From Odoribacter splanchnicus DSM 20712 (GTDB lineage Bacteria > Bacteroidota > Bacteroidia > Bacteroidales > Marinifilaceae), in assembly GCF_000190535.1 (NCBI RefSeq), contig NC_015160.1, positions 1,240,001 to 1,304,000 on the forward strand: DNA of 64,000 nt, given 5' to 3'. Of the stretch, positions 54,017 through 63,046 are shown piece by piece. Within the stretch, counting starts at the first letter, position 1. Each line of letters begins with the position of its first letter. Position numbers and translations under genes: made by a program. The notes beneath the pieces were generated by a model. It had not been told where the DNA came from. It worked only from the letters and a program-made list of their open reading frames with translations, and made no database searches.

Positions 54017-55369
54017 ATGAGAGACAGTATTGATTTCGGAAGCATGAACATTTCGACCTTGTTCAGAAAATTATTGATTCCGACAGTTTTAGGAATGATA
54101 TTTTCAGCAGTATTTGTAATCACCGACGGTATCTTTGTCGGGAAAGGAATCGGTAGTGATGCTTTAGCAGCCGTTAACATCACTGCCCCTTTGTTTATGA
54201 TCACGACGGGTATCGGCCTGATGTTCGGTATGGGCGCATCTGTAGTCGCTTCTATTCACTTATCCCAGGGGAAAGTAAAAGTAGCGAATATCAATATCAC
54301 CCAGGCAATCGGATTCGCTTCTTTACTCATTCTGATTCTGTCCGCCCTGTGTTGTCTGTTTTTAGAACCTTTGGCCCACTTGCTGGGAAGTTCGGAACGC
54401 CTATTGCCCGGCGTTATGGAATATATGATCTGGTATATTCCTTTTCTGGTATTCTATCTAATCCTGAATGCAGGGATGTTCTTCATCCGTTTAGACGGTT
54501 CCCCCAATTATGCCATGATGTGTAATGCTATAGCAGCAGTAACCAACATCCTCCTCGATTATATTTTCATCTTCCGTTTCGGCTGGGGACTGATGGGGGC
54601 AGCCTTTGCAACCAGTCTCGGGACAACGATCGGGGGACTGATGACAGTTGGTTATCTGCTGCGCCGGTCACATACTTTACATCTGCAACGAATCAAATTA
54701 AGCCGGAAAAGTATGCAACTTACCGCCCGGAATATCGGTTATATGGTTAAGCTCGGTTCATCGGCCTTTGTCACCGAACTATCCATCGCCTTTATGATGT
54801 TTCTGGGAAATTACGTATTCATCAGTCATTTAGGAGAAGACGGAGTAGCAGCATTCAGTATCGCTTGTTATTTTTTCCCGATTATTTTTATGATATACGA
54901 CGCAATCGTGTTATCGGGTCAGCCGATCCTCAGTTATAATTTCGGTCTCCGGGATACATCACGGATCAAACAAACCCTCCGTTTGATGTACAGAACAGCA
55001 CTCCTCTGCGGAATAAGTTTTTTCACCCTCACCGCCCTTTTCCGCCACCAGATTGTCGCTCTGTTTATCGGACCGGAATATGCAGCTTATCAGATTGCAG
55101 TGAAAGGTTTGCCTTACTTTGCCTTCGGCTTTATATTTTTCGCCGTCAATATGATTGGAATCGGTTATTATCAAAGTATCGAACGGGCACATCGGGCTAC
55201 CGTCATCACCCTGCTACGCGGGATACTATTTATACTGGTGGGCTTCCTGGTGCTTCCTATATTACTCGATGTAAAAGGAATATGGCTGGCCGTCCCTCTG
55301 GCAGAAGTACTCACCCTTCTCCTGATCGGCAGCCTTTATCTGCACGAAAAGCAGAAACAGAAGTCTTAA
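54017..55369 (+). CDS. MATE-family multidrug/sodium exporter
   Basis: 450 residues, 12 helices in two related halves. The ATG at 54017 follows AAAGAGGAAT, a ribosome-binding-like stretch. Marks: LIPTVLGMIFSAVFVITDGIFVGKGIGSDALAAVNI, where helix 1 and the following substrate cavity lie, and DGSPNYAMMCNAIAAVTNILLDYIFIF in helix 5 (MepA-like DinF/NorM branch). Likely exports cationic drugs or metabolites. A Crp-family regulator follows 117 bp downstream on the same strand, but with its own promoter. Confidence 0.93.
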   Translation: MRDSIDFGSMNISTLFRKLLIPTVLGMIFSAVFVITDGIFVGKGIGSDALAAVNITAPLFMITTGIGLMFGMGASVVASIHLSQGKVKVANINITQAIGFASLLILILSALCCLFLEPLAHLLGSSERLLPGVMEYMIWYIPFLVFYLILNAGMFFIRLDGSPNYAMMCNAIAAVTNILLDYIFIFRFGWGLMGAAFATSLGTTIGGLMTVGYLLRRSHTLHLQRIKLSRKSMQLTARNIGYMVKLGSSAFVTELSIAFMMFLGNYVFISHLGEDGVAAFSIACYFFPIIFMIYDAIVLSGQPILSYNFGLRDTSRIKQTLRLMYRTALLCGISFFTLTALFRHQIVALFIGPEYAAYQIAVKGLPYFAFGFIFFAVNMIGIGYYQSIERAHRATVITLLRGILFILVGFLVLPILLDVKGIWLAVPLAEVLTLLLIGSLYLHEKQKQKS

Positions 55370-55454
55370 ATTTACCGAAATCGGCTTTACTCCTGTGGAG
55401 AACTTTCGGTCTTGTCCGCCGCCCTTACGACTACCTTAATCTAAAATTAAGCAC

Positions 55455-55462
55455 TATCTTTG
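55455..55462 (+). promoter_or_regulatory. -7 box of the Crp-family gene
   Basis: TATCTTTG, 24 bp before the ATG at 55487, full match to TAnnTTTG. Confidence 0.5.
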
Positions 55463-55486
55463 CAGGGCAAAAAGAACAGATCAACT

Positions 55487-56056
55487 ATGGAAGTCTTTAT
55501 CGAGAAATTCTGCCGAAGGTATAACCTTTCAGAAACGGATGTAAAAGCATTGACAGAACAAATGCAGGAAGTACGTTTTAGAAAAAAAGAAGCTATTGTC
55601 ATTGAAGGAGAACGCAATAGCAATTTATACCTGATCAAAGAAGGAATCTGGAGAGGACATTATCTGAAAGACGGAACCGATACGACTATCTGGTTTGCTT
55701 CTGTCGGTGAAATAGCCTTTTCGATCCGGGGATATGCCGACAATTCGATCTCCCAAATCTCTATAGAAGCCTGTAATGACAGTATCGCATACAGTATTCC
55801 GCGCCATCTTTTAACCAAGTTATTCGATTCATCCCTTGGATTAGCCAACCTCGGGCGCCGTCTGATGGAGCAACAATTGCTTACCACTGAAAACTGGTTA
55901 CTCAGTAATGACAGTCCGCGTGCTAAAGAACGCTACCTGACTTTAATCCGGGAAACCCCGGAATTATTGCAACATGTCCCGCAAAAACACATCGCTTCTT
56001 ATCTGTGGATCACCCCGCAGTCACTGAGCCGGATTCGGGCAAAAATAAAGCTATAG
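55487..56056 (+). CDS. Crp/Fnr-family regulator
   Basis: 189 residues from the ATG at 55487. A cyclic-nucleotide-binding-like beta-roll (RFRKKEAIVIEGERNSNLYLIKEG; FASVGEIAFSIRGY) precedes a dimer helix and a short DNA-binding domain (ETPELLQHVPQKHIASYLWITPQSLSRIR). The phosphate-binding residues for cAMP are not convincing, as in most Bacteroidetes members, so the ligand is unknown. Downstream of the MATE gene; may regulate it. Confidence 0.88.
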   Translation: MEVFIEKFCRRYNLSETDVKALTEQMQEVRFRKKEAIVIEGERNSNLYLIKEGIWRGHYLKDGTDTTIWFASVGEIAFSIRGYADNSISQISIEACNDSIAYSIPRHLLTKLFDSSLGLANLGRRLMEQQLLTTENWLLSNDSPRAKERYLTLIRETPELLQHVPQKHIASYLWITPQSLSRIRAKIKL

Positions 56057-56127
56057 AGCAGGAATTTCGTGTTTAGAAACTTTTAGTTTGTTGAGACTTC
56101 CCAAACTGCTCACCTCACTTATCCCCG

Positions 56128-56760
56128 TCAATCGATCTTATGCCGTACGACAGTGATTTTCCGCTTTTCGATCCGGAGATATCCTTCATCGGCCAATTCC
56201 GACAATACCCGGGCTAAGGAGGGACGTGCCACTCCCAGGATATCGGCGATCTCTTGTCGACTACGCGGATTTTCATGTTCGCGAAGATAAGCCAGCAAGC
56301 GGGTTTTCAAATCCTGTAAGGCAAAAGCATTCAACTTACGGCTCAAAAAAATACTCCGGTCGGAAATGATCCGCAGAAAATTTTGCATCACTATCTTTTC
56401 CCGATGCATCAGGTCTACAAAATCAGTCCGGTTCAAAACCAGCACTTCACAATTTGTTAAAGTGGTAATATTTACCGGGAAACGGTTGTCTGTAGCAAAA
56501 ATAAAAGCCGGAGCCAACAAACGGGGAGCTTCGATCTCTTCTATCGTCACCTGTTTCCCCTCTTCATTCACCATATTAGTCCGTACCCGGCCACTATACA
56601 ACAAATACAACGACTGACAAACCGTCCCCTGTAAAGCAATAAAATCACCGATACCAAACTCACGCAAAGCATTCGGAGTACGACCGATAAAATTTTCCAG
56701 GAACCTTTCTGAAAGCCCTCTGAAAACCGGAGCCTCTGCCAATTTCTTATAATCCATCAT
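56128..56760 (-). CDS. hcpR: HcpR-like Crp/Fnr regulator
   Basis: 210 residues: sensor beta-roll (GDFIALQGTVCQSLYLLYSGRVRTN), long dimer helix, and a C-terminal winged helix (SRQEIADILGVARPSLARVLSELADEGYLRIEKR). No [4Fe-4S]-binding Cys cluster like FNR is present. It is divergent from ferredoxin and hcp, and a TTGT-N10-ACAA palindrome stands in the shared gap, the arrangement of HcpR, the heme-dependent nitric-oxide sensor studied in Porphyromonas gingivalis. The symbol is assigned by context. Confidence 0.82.
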   Translation of the reverse strand: MMDYKKLAEAPVFRGLSERFLENFIGRTPNALREFGIGDFIALQGTVCQSLYLLYSGRVRTNMVNEEGKQVTIEEIEAPRLLAPAFIFATDNRFPVNITTLTNCEVLVLNRTDFVDLMHREKIVMQNFLRIISDRSIFLSRKLNAFALQDLKTRLLAYLREHENPRSRQEIADILGVARPSLARVLSELADEGYLRIEKRKITVVRHKID

Positions 56761-56814
56761 CCGTCTTGTTTATTATTTATTATCCTTCTCCCTGCAAACA
56801 CCTTTTCCCCCAAT

Positions 56815-56918
56815 AACCCAACAACTTCATAACTCTATAACTCAGTAACTCAACAACTCAGTAACTCTATAACTCAGTAACTCAACAACTCAGCAACTCT
56901 ACAACTCAACAACTCTCC
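56815..56918. repeat. Tandem array of an 8-bp unit (AACTCNNN)
   Basis: Thirteen consecutive octamers, AACYYNNN type, for example AACTCTAT, AACTCAGT, AACTCAAC, AACTCAGT; the order of the last three bases repeats every 32 bp. It lies between hcpR and the hcp operator. Copy number could vary by slippage. Confidence 0.85.
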
Positions 56919-56958
56919 TCCCCAAATATAGCACAATTCCCCTCCATATTTTTTTCCA

Positions 56959-56976
56959 TTGTAACATTTGTGACAA
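56959..56976. promoter_or_regulatory. Candidate HcpR operator of the ferredoxin-hcp operon
   Basis: TTGTAACATTTGTGACAA: arms TTGTAAC and GTGACAA match at six of seven positions, close to the TTGAC-N4-GTCAA consensus of Crp/HcpR regulators. A -7-like GATTTTTG follows at 56997-57004, and the ATG is at 57028. Confidence 0.6.
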
Positions 56977-57027
56977 TTCTTCTGTAATAAGATTCCGATT
57001 TTTGTCATTACATTAAAACAGACAAAT

Positions 57028-57942
57028 ATGAAACGCACGATAATTAAAATCGACGACTCCCGGTGTAATGGTTGCGGTCTTTGTGTAAAAGGTTGTCACG
57101 AAGGGGCTCTGCAACTGATCGAGGGCAAAGCCGTTCTAGTGAGCGAACTCTATTGCGACGGTTTGGGGGCCTGTTTAGGAGAATGCCCGCAGCAAGCGAT
57201 AGAACTGGAAGAGAGAGAAGCCGAAGCTTATGACGAACGTAAAGTGATGCAACGCCTGCTCCCCAAAGGAGAAAAAGTGATCTCCGCTCATCTCCGTCAT
57301 CTGGCAACTCAGGGACAGCAGGATTATCTCCAACAAGCCATCGACGTATTGGAGGAAAATCATCTTCCTATACCTGTTCCGGCAAACAAGTCAACATCCC
57401 AAAATTCCTTTCTGTTTCACGCAACGCCGACTTCAGCCACCGGAGGTTGTCCCGGAAGCCGGAATATAACCTTCACTCCACAATCACAAAAACAAGCCAT
57501 CGGTATCCCGGCATCGGCGCAAAGCCAAACGGATACCTTCACCTCACCGGTATCGATGCCCAGCGAATTACAACAGTGGCCCGTTCAGTTACATTTACTG
57601 TCTCCGACCGCTCCCTGGCTGAAGAAGGCGAATCTATTGGTTGCTGCGGATTGTACAGCCTATTCTGCCGGGGATTTTCATACCAACTGGCTTCGTGGGA
57701 AACGCCTGGCTATCGCGTGTCCGAAACTGGATCATGGACAAGAAATATATCTCGAAAAATTGATTACGATGATCGATGAAGGAGGAATAGACACCCTGAC
57801 CGTTATGATCATGGAAGTGCCTTGTTGCAGTGGGTTATTGCACCTTTGCCAGAAAGCCCGTCAAAAAGCAAAACGCAACATTCCTTTAAAGATGGTCAAA
57901 ATCAGCCTACAGGGCGAAATTTTAGAAGAAATATGGCTATAA
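57028..57942 (+). CDS. 4Fe-4S ferredoxin-domain protein, partner of Hcp
   Basis: 304 residues. Two cluster motifs at the N-terminus: CNGCGLCVKGCHEGA (residues about 13-27) and YCDGLGACLGECPQQA (about 47-62, the second with the spacing usual for this family). A Thr/Ser/Pro/Gln-rich linker (about 115-175) leads to a C-terminal domain with NLLVAADCTAYSAGDFHTNW, RLAIACPKLDHGQ and EVPCCSGLLHLC, whose cysteines may bind another cluster. It sits 49 bp before hcp in the same operon, so it probably supplies electrons to Hcp, in place of the Hcr reductase of enterobacteria. Confidence 0.87.
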   Translation: MKRTIIKIDDSRCNGCGLCVKGCHEGALQLIEGKAVLVSELYCDGLGACLGECPQQAIELEEREAEAYDERKVMQRLLPKGEKVISAHLRHLATQGQQDYLQQAIDVLEENHLPIPVPANKSTSQNSFLFHATPTSATGGCPGSRNITFTPQSQKQAIGIPASAQSQTDTFTSPVSMPSELQQWPVQLHLLSPTAPWLKKANLLVAADCTAYSAGDFHTNWLRGKRLAIACPKLDHGQEIYLEKLITMIDEGGIDTLTVMIMEVPCCSGLLHLCQKARQKAKRNIPLKMVKISLQGEILEEIWL

Positions 57943-57991
57943 GATTACTTTTTACGTATAAAGTAAAAGGTATACAAATCAATAAAATGTT

Positions 57992-59608
57992 ATGAAAGAA
58001 TCGATGTTTTGTTTTCAATGTCAGGAGACAGCCAAAGGGACAGGCTGTACAGTCCGCGGAGTATGCGGTAAAAACAGTACAACTTCGGCTCGCATGGATT
58101 TGCTGCTCTTTGTAATCAGAGGAATTTCTATTGCAGCCCACACCTTACGTACGCACCGGATATTACCCGATCCACAAGTCAATGCTTTTGTCATCGACGC
58201 CCTCTTTTCGACTATTACCAATGCTAATTTCGACGAAAAAAGCATCACCGAACGGATCAATCGGGGGTTCAATCTTCGCAACCGTCTGGTTGCTCAGGCA
58301 TCGTCAGCCGGCATCACCTTTCCTTCGGCCGACGAATTGACCTGGAACGGAGCCCCGGAAGCTTATGATGATAAAGCGGCTGAAGTGGGGGTATTACGCG
58401 AACCGAACGAAGATCTGCGTTCACTGAAAGAATTAATTGTATATGGACTCAAAGGAATGGCGGCTTATACCGGGCATGCTATGCGCCTGGGATACGATAA
58501 TCCGGCTCTTCACGAATTTATACAACGTACCTTGTCCGATATCGCTATCGGTAACCTGTCGGTCGGAGAACTCACCGCCCGTGTCCTGCAAACCGGGACA
58601 TTCGGCGTACAGGCCATGGCCCTACTCGACCAGGCCAATACCGGAAGTTACGGTAATCCTGAAATCACCGAAGTCAATCTGGGCGTCCGTTCTAATCCCG
58701 GAATCCTGATCAGCGGACACGATTTGAAAGATATGGAAGAGTTGTTACGGCAAACCGAGGGAACCGGAATCGACGTGTATACCCACAGTGAAATGTTACC
58801 TGCCCACTACTATCCGGCATTCAAAAAATACAAACATTTCGCCGGTAATTATGGAAATGCCTGGTGGAAACAACGGGAGGAATTCGAAACTTTTAACGGA
58901 CCGATCCTTTTCACGACCAATTGTATCGTACCCCCATTACCGGCAGCCACCTACACAGCCCGGATGTACACGACCAATTCAGCCGGATATCCCGGATGTA
59001 AACACATCGTAACAGATGCGGACGGAAAAAAGGATTTTTCGGAAATCATCGAAAAAGCAAAAACCTGTAAACCTCCGGTAGAAATTGAAAAAGGAACCAT
59101 TGTCGGTGGCTTTGCCCATCACCAGGTCATTCAACTGGCAGACAAGGTGGTCGAAGCTGTAAAAAGCGGAGCTATCCGTCAGTTTGTAGTCATGGCCGGA
59201 TGTGACGGACGCATGAAAATACGGGAATATTATACCGAATTTGCCAAATCTCTCCCCTCCGATACAGTGATACTCACAGCTGGCTGTGCCAAATACCGTT
59301 ACAACAAACTGGGTTTGGGAAACATCGGAAACATTCCCCGTGTCCTGGATGCCGGACAATGTAACGATAGTTATTCACTGGTACGCATAGCCCTGAAACT
59401 GCAAGAAGTATTCGGACTGAAAGATATCAATGAACTCCCTATTGTTTACAATATCGCCTGGTATGAACAAAAAGCCGTTATCGTACTACTGGCTTTACTG
59501 TCATTAGGTATCAAAAATATCCATCTGGGACCGACCATGCCCGCTTTCCTTTCACCGAATGTCGCCAAAGTCCTTACGGAAAAATTCGGTTTGAGCGGCA
59601 AAATTTAA
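57992..59608 (+). CDS. hcp: Hydroxylamine reductase / hybrid-cluster protein
   Basis: 538 residues. The N-terminal cluster motif C7-x2-C10-x8-C19-x5-C25 is the spacing of Hcp from strict anaerobes, which bind a 4Fe-4S cluster there. Hybrid-cluster ligands appear later: [29 protein letters not shown]. Hcp reduces hydroxylamine and nitric oxide, and protects against nitrosative stress. Second gene of the operon with the ferredoxin protein, controlled most likely by HcpR, followed by a long hairpin at 59627. Confidence 0.97.
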   Translation: MKESMFCFQCQETAKGTGCTVRGVCGKNSTTSARMDLLLFVIRGISIAAHTLRTHRILPDPQVNAFVIDALFSTITNANFDEKSITERINRGFNLRNRLVAQASSAGITFPSADELTWNGAPEAYDDKAAEVGVLREPNEDLRSLKELIVYGLKGMAAYTGHAMRLGYDNPALHEFIQRTLSDIAIGNLSVGELTARVLQTGTFGVQAMALLDQANTGSYGNPEITEVNLGVRSNPGILISGHDLKDMEELLRQTEGTGIDVYTHSEMLPAHYYPAFKKYKHFAGNYGNAWWKQREEFETFNGPILFTTNCIVPPLPAATYTARMYTTNSAGYPGCKHIVTDADGKKDFSEIIEKAKTCKPPVEIEKGTIVGGFAHHQVIQLADKVVEAVKSGAIRQFVVMAGCDGRMKIREYYTEFAKSLPSDTVILTAGCAKYRYNKLGLGNIGNIPRVLDAGQCNDSYSLVRIALKLQEVFGLKDINELPIVYNIAWYEQKAVIVLLALLSLGIKNIHLGPTMPAFLSPNVAKVLTEKFGLSGKI

Positions 59609-59626
59609 AGCGCCGGAAAATGAAAG

Positions 59627-59683
59627 AGTAACAGCGGACAAAGCGATAAAAATCAAATTCAGATCGCTTTATCCGCTGTTACT
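59627..59683 (+). terminator. Hairpin after hcp
   Basis: A 21-nt stem (59627-59647 with 59663-59683) with one C-A mismatch and a 15-nt loop, 18 bp after the hcp stop. It lacks a T run, so it may instead protect the 3' end. Confidence 0.55.
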
Positions 59684-59765
59684 GTCATCATCTAATACAA
59701 AAGGCTGTCACGGAGAAACTCCGGTTTTCTTTTCTGCGTACAACCGGAAAATAAAAATTTATATC

Positions 59766-60749
59766 ATGACAGCAAATCGAAAAAAAGCACCCGAATATCT
59801 GAAAGACGATCATCTTAGTGTCGGTACAAAAGAATATCTCAAAGTATTGAATTCAGGTGACAAGCCGGTGGAATCGCTCTCTGTTCCGGAAGCCAGAAAG
59901 GTGTTGGTAACAGCACAAGCCAGCGTAAAAACAGACCTTTCCGGCATTGAAGAATCGGAAAAAACAATCACAGTGGACGATCACATGCTCCGTCTGAATA
60001 TCCTCCGTCCTCAAGGTTCTAAGGAAAAGTTACCGGTATTCATCTTCATCCACGGTGGAGGCTGGGTATTAGGAGATTACCCCACCCACAAACGTCTGGC
60101 CCGTGATCTGGTAGTCGAGTCCGGTTACGCCTGTGTGTTCGTCAATTACACGCCTTCGCCCGAAGCCAAATTTCCACAAGCGATCGATGAAATATATGCA
60201 GCGACCTGTTGGGTGGCCGAGCATGGGGATGAAATTCATGTAGACGGTCACCGCCTCGGTATCGTCGGCAACAGCGTCGGGGGCAATATGACTATCGTCA
60301 CCAGTATGCTGGCCAAAGAGCAAAAAGGGCCTGAAATCAAGGTACAAATCCTGATGTGGCCGGTAACGGACGCGAATTTCGACTGGGAATCCTATGATCT
60401 CTACGGAGAGCAACGTTTCCTAACCATTCCCTTGATGCAATGGATGTTCGACCAATATCTTACCGAGCAAGACGACCGCCTGAATCCTCATCTTTCTCCT
60501 GTACAAGCCTCTACCGAAGAGTTACAAGGTCTTCCTCCCACCTTGATCGAAGTTGCAGAAAACGATATCCTTCGAGACCAGGGAGAAGCCCTGGGCCGTC
60601 GTCTCGACGAAGCAGGTGTTGATGTCACCACCATCCGTTTCAACGGCGTGATCCACGATTGGGGGATGCTCAACGGATTCGCCACTTTACCTCCTACCCG
60701 TTCCCTGATCCTTTTTTCAGCTGCTATGCTCAAGAGATACCTGGAATAG
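59766..60749 (+). CDS. Alpha/beta hydrolase, hormone-sensitive-lipase (GDXG) esterase family
   Basis: 327 residues, probably cytoplasmic with no signal peptide. The oxyanion motif HGGGWVLGDYPTHKR stands at about residues 98-112, nucleophile elbow GNSVGGN with the catalytic serine at about residue 175, acid in EVAENDILRDQGE and histidine in IHDWGMLNGF. Such enzymes hydrolyse short-chain esters; substrate unknown. Starts 157 bp after hcp beyond a hairpin, so independent of it. Confidence 0.91.
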   Translation: MTANRKKAPEYLKDDHLSVGTKEYLKVLNSGDKPVESLSVPEARKVLVTAQASVKTDLSGIEESEKTITVDDHMLRLNILRPQGSKEKLPVFIFIHGGGWVLGDYPTHKRLARDLVVESGYACVFVNYTPSPEAKFPQAIDEIYAATCWVAEHGDEIHVDGHRLGIVGNSVGGNMTIVTSMLAKEQKGPEIKVQILMWPVTDANFDWESYDLYGEQRFLTIPLMQWMFDQYLTEQDDRLNPHLSPVQASTEELQGLPPTLIEVAENDILRDQGEALGRRLDEAGVDVTTIRFNGVIHDWGMLNGFATLPPTRSLILFSAAMLKRYLE

Positions 60750-60760
60750 CTCCCTCCCCC

Positions 60761-60791
60761 CCCCACAAGCCATGCCTTTAGGCTTGTGGGG
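60761..60791. terminator. Perfect 11-bp hairpin between esterase and TIGR04076 genes
   Basis: CCCCACAAGCC (60761-60771) with GGCTTGTGGGG (60781-60791), 9-nt loop, between convergent genes. It has no T run. It also looks like the hairpins at ends of IS200/IS605-type elements, so it could be a remnant of one. Confidence 0.55.
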
Positions 60792-60891
60792 ATCAGTGTC
60801 CCTCGCAGGGCCCGACCGGTCAGCGATCTGTAAACCCAACCACCCAGGTTGACACAACCGCTTATCGATCCTTTAGGGGTAAACTCACTTC

Positions 60892-61236
60892 TTACCTCAC
60901 CGGCGTATAGTCGATAACCGATTCCTCTTCGGTCGCTTCCAGTTTAAATATGACAGGACGCAAACCGTCATTACAACTACATATAGCTACCCCGGGTTTT
61001 CTGATCCAGTCGCCATAATAAAACAATGTTTCACCCGCTCCATGCGAAAGCGCAAAAACATATTGGTAGATCGCTTTCCAGGCCTCATCGCAAAAGCCCT
61101 CGGGTTTAGCATAGTCGGCATAAAATACCTGCCCGGCTTTTAACATCGGACAAGCCTTCAAACCTTCTGCTCCGTACTCTTTTACCAACTCTTCGTCCAA
61201 AGTGGTTTTCAACACCGTTATCTTTACTTTTTTCAT
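60892..61236 (-). CDS. TIGR04076 family protein
   Basis: 114 residues with the family pattern: KITVLKTTLDEELVKEYG at the start, GLKACPMLKAGQVFYADYAKPEGFCDEAW in the middle, and the terminal CSCNDGLRPVIFKLEA. Conserved cysteines (C29, C48 area, C85/C87) could bind a metal, but no role is known. Last of three minus-strand genes (gaps 36 and 35 bp) with a zinc-ribbon protein and a methyltransferase-like protein. Confidence 0.88.
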   Translation of the reverse strand: MKKVKITVLKTTLDEELVKEYGAEGLKACPMLKAGQVFYADYAKPEGFCDEAWKAIYQYVFALSHGAGETLFYYGDWIRKPGVAICSCNDGLRPVIFKLEATEEESVIDYTPVR

Positions 61237-61272
61237 CGTATTCCGATTTCAAATTATTAAACCATCTTATAT

Positions 61273-61479
61273 TCAATAACGTACCGTACGACGAGGTGAA
61301 CCGCTCCAGGAACATCCCAAACAATAAATCACAGTCAGGTCGAACCCTTCGAGACTCTCCCCCTCCTTGGCGGCAATAACCTCAAACTCAACTGTCACAA
61401 ACACCAAACGCCGTTCTTTTTTCTCGTTCAACACATAGAAATTCGGTATTTTACATTGCGGACACAAACGTCTTTTCAT
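61273..61479 (-). CDS. Small zinc-ribbon-like protein
   Basis: 68 residues with two CxxC knuckles (LCPQCKIPNFYVL and IYCLGCSWSGSP) separated by about 45 residues, giving a likely rubredoxin-like zinc site. Family not recognised. Codon composition and close spacing to genes on both sides support a real gene. Confidence 0.75.
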   Translation of the reverse strand: MKRRLCPQCKIPNFYVLNEKKERRLVFVTVEFEVIAAKEGESLEGFDLTVIYCLGCSWSGSPRRTVRY

Positions 61480-61514
61480 ATAACTATCCTTTTTATTTTC
61501 TCACTCTATATCAA

Positions 61515-62582
61515 TTATAAAAGCCCGGTCCCTGCCAGCTTCCGTAAAAACGGATTGCGAAGACAAGCGACAAACTGCTCGTAAGTATATACCGGCCGGA
61601 GGATGACTGGCTCTCCGGCAGGTGCAGTCGCTGAAAGCAGATCCGACATCCGGTGAAATAATTCCCAACGCAGATGAGAAAGCAAAGAATCCTCGATCCA
61701 ATAAGAAAAAAGGGTATTCGGACTATTTTTTTCCAAAGCTTTCATTTGCTTGTAAAGAGGATATCCGTCGGATACATCGTGCCATAAATCCACAAAAGCA
61801 TGGTCGTAATAGCCGTCGGACATGCAATTCGTCGCAAACTCAAAAGCATCTTGCCGAACGATATCGATCTTCTCCTTTTTAGGAAATTGAGGAAGGATAT
61901 GCTCCCGGAACAGAGCGATGACATTTTCGTCCCTTTCGACAATAGTCAGCGTTTTCACTTCCGGTTTTTCAGAAACCATAAAAGCATAATACCCCATTCC
62001 GAGTCCGAAAGCAACAACCTGCCCCGCTGCCCTGGCTATGGGTTGCCGCATGGTTTCTATTTCATTCGGTTTAATAGCCATCCACTCCTGCCCGTCCTCC
62101 ATGACTGCCGGGAATGAAAATTCCGTATCGAAAAATCCGATCTGTGGAATTTCTTTCAACTCTTCATCGGTCCGGATATCATCACAAACAAACGCTTCAT
62201 AGGGTTTATATTTTTCAATGGTCAGCTTCCAATTTCCAAAATGAGCTTCAGGAATCCGAATTTGCCGGTAATAAGGATTCATCCGATATTCCTGCGGATC
62301 GAGCCGGCGGATACCGGACCTCAGATAAGCTGTCGACAGATAACGATCCCGGGGATTATTTTCCACATCCAGTCCACAAGCAGCGACCAACAAGCTGGTA
62401 TAGGCTTCTGCTAACGTAATTTCACACTCACCGGTGATCCCCTCTATCAGTTCTTTCGTGATAAAATCAGGACATACCGTAAGATATCTGCTCATTAATC
62501 CCAGCACCTCATTATTCATCTCCAAAACCTCACCCAGATTTTTTACTTTCCGGCGGTCGATCGGACTTAAATCGATATTCAT
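61515..62582 (-). CDS. SAM-methyltransferase-fold protein of unknown function
   Basis: 355 residues. The central part has a spermidine-synthase-like Rossmann pattern: VVAFGLGMGYYAFMVSEKP (motif I), LTIVERDENVIALFREHILP (acidic end of strand 2), and DIVRQDAFEFAT. The first 190 residues are unfamiliar and may form a substrate domain (LDPQEYRMNPYYRQIRIPEA). No partner suggests the reaction; it may not be active as a methyltransferase. First gene of the three-gene minus-strand set. Confidence 0.75.
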   Translation of the reverse strand: MNIDLSPIDRRKVKNLGEVLEMNNEVLGLMSRYLTVCPDFITKELIEGITGECEITLAEAYTSLLVAACGLDVENNPRDRYLSTAYLRSGIRRLDPQEYRMNPYYRQIRIPEAHFGNWKLTIEKYKPYEAFVCDDIRTDEELKEIPQIGFFDTEFSFPAVMEDGQEWMAIKPNEIETMRQPIARAAGQVVAFGLGMGYYAFMVSEKPEVKTLTIVERDENVIALFREHILPQFPKKEKIDIVRQDAFEFATNCMSDGYYDHAFVDLWHDVSDGYPLYKQMKALEKNSPNTLFSYWIEDSLLSHLRWELFHRMSDLLSATAPAGEPVILRPVYTYEQFVACLRNPFLRKLAGTGLL

Positions 62583-62823
62583 TTTCTCCTATTCTAAAAA
62601 TTCAATCTTCACTCCTCAGAAGTCTTCTTTCCTACTCTCACCACCACTTTTCCAACTTCCATCAACTTTTGTGCCTCCGGTATTTCTTCAAAGGAAAATG
62701 TTTTGTAAATATACACTTTTAATATCTCTCCGACAGGATTAACAAAGCATATACGAATCTCCCGCTAATCAAGTTAACGCCTAATGTCATTGAAAAAACT
62801 TTCTTTGTATAAAAAATAATCAC

Positions 62824-62831
62824 TATCTTTG
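62824..62831 (+). promoter_or_regulatory. -7 box of the TPR gene
   Basis: TATCTTTG, full TAnnTTTG match; the ATG is at 63047, so a leader of about 210 nt follows. The rest of the 464-bp gap 62583-63046 holds no gene. Confidence 0.5.
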
Positions 62832-62862
62832 CCACGAAAATACCACCGCAGTCAAATTGTTT

Positions 62863-62888
62863 GTCCGGATACCGCCGGATATCCGGAC
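62863..62888 (+). promoter_or_regulatory. Hairpin in the long leader of the TPR gene
   Basis: GTCCGGATA (62863-62871) pairs with TATCCGGAC (62880-62888), 8-nt loop, about 25 nt into the predicted transcript. Confidence 0.5.
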
Positions 62889-63046
62889 TGCCAGTTACCG
62901 TTAAATTTATTTATCACTGTTTGAAGTGAAACCAAGATCCGTAATGGGTCCGGTTTATATCGTTCTTTGACATATCCTCATCTATCAGCCCGTAAATAGA
63001 TTTATCGACAAAAAGTAAAAACCATCGATTAAAAAATCTTAAAATT

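Noticed and set aside
56815..56918. Tandem array considered as a CRISPR array
   Set aside because: Units are only 8 bp and contiguous, with no spacers and no cas genes nearby.
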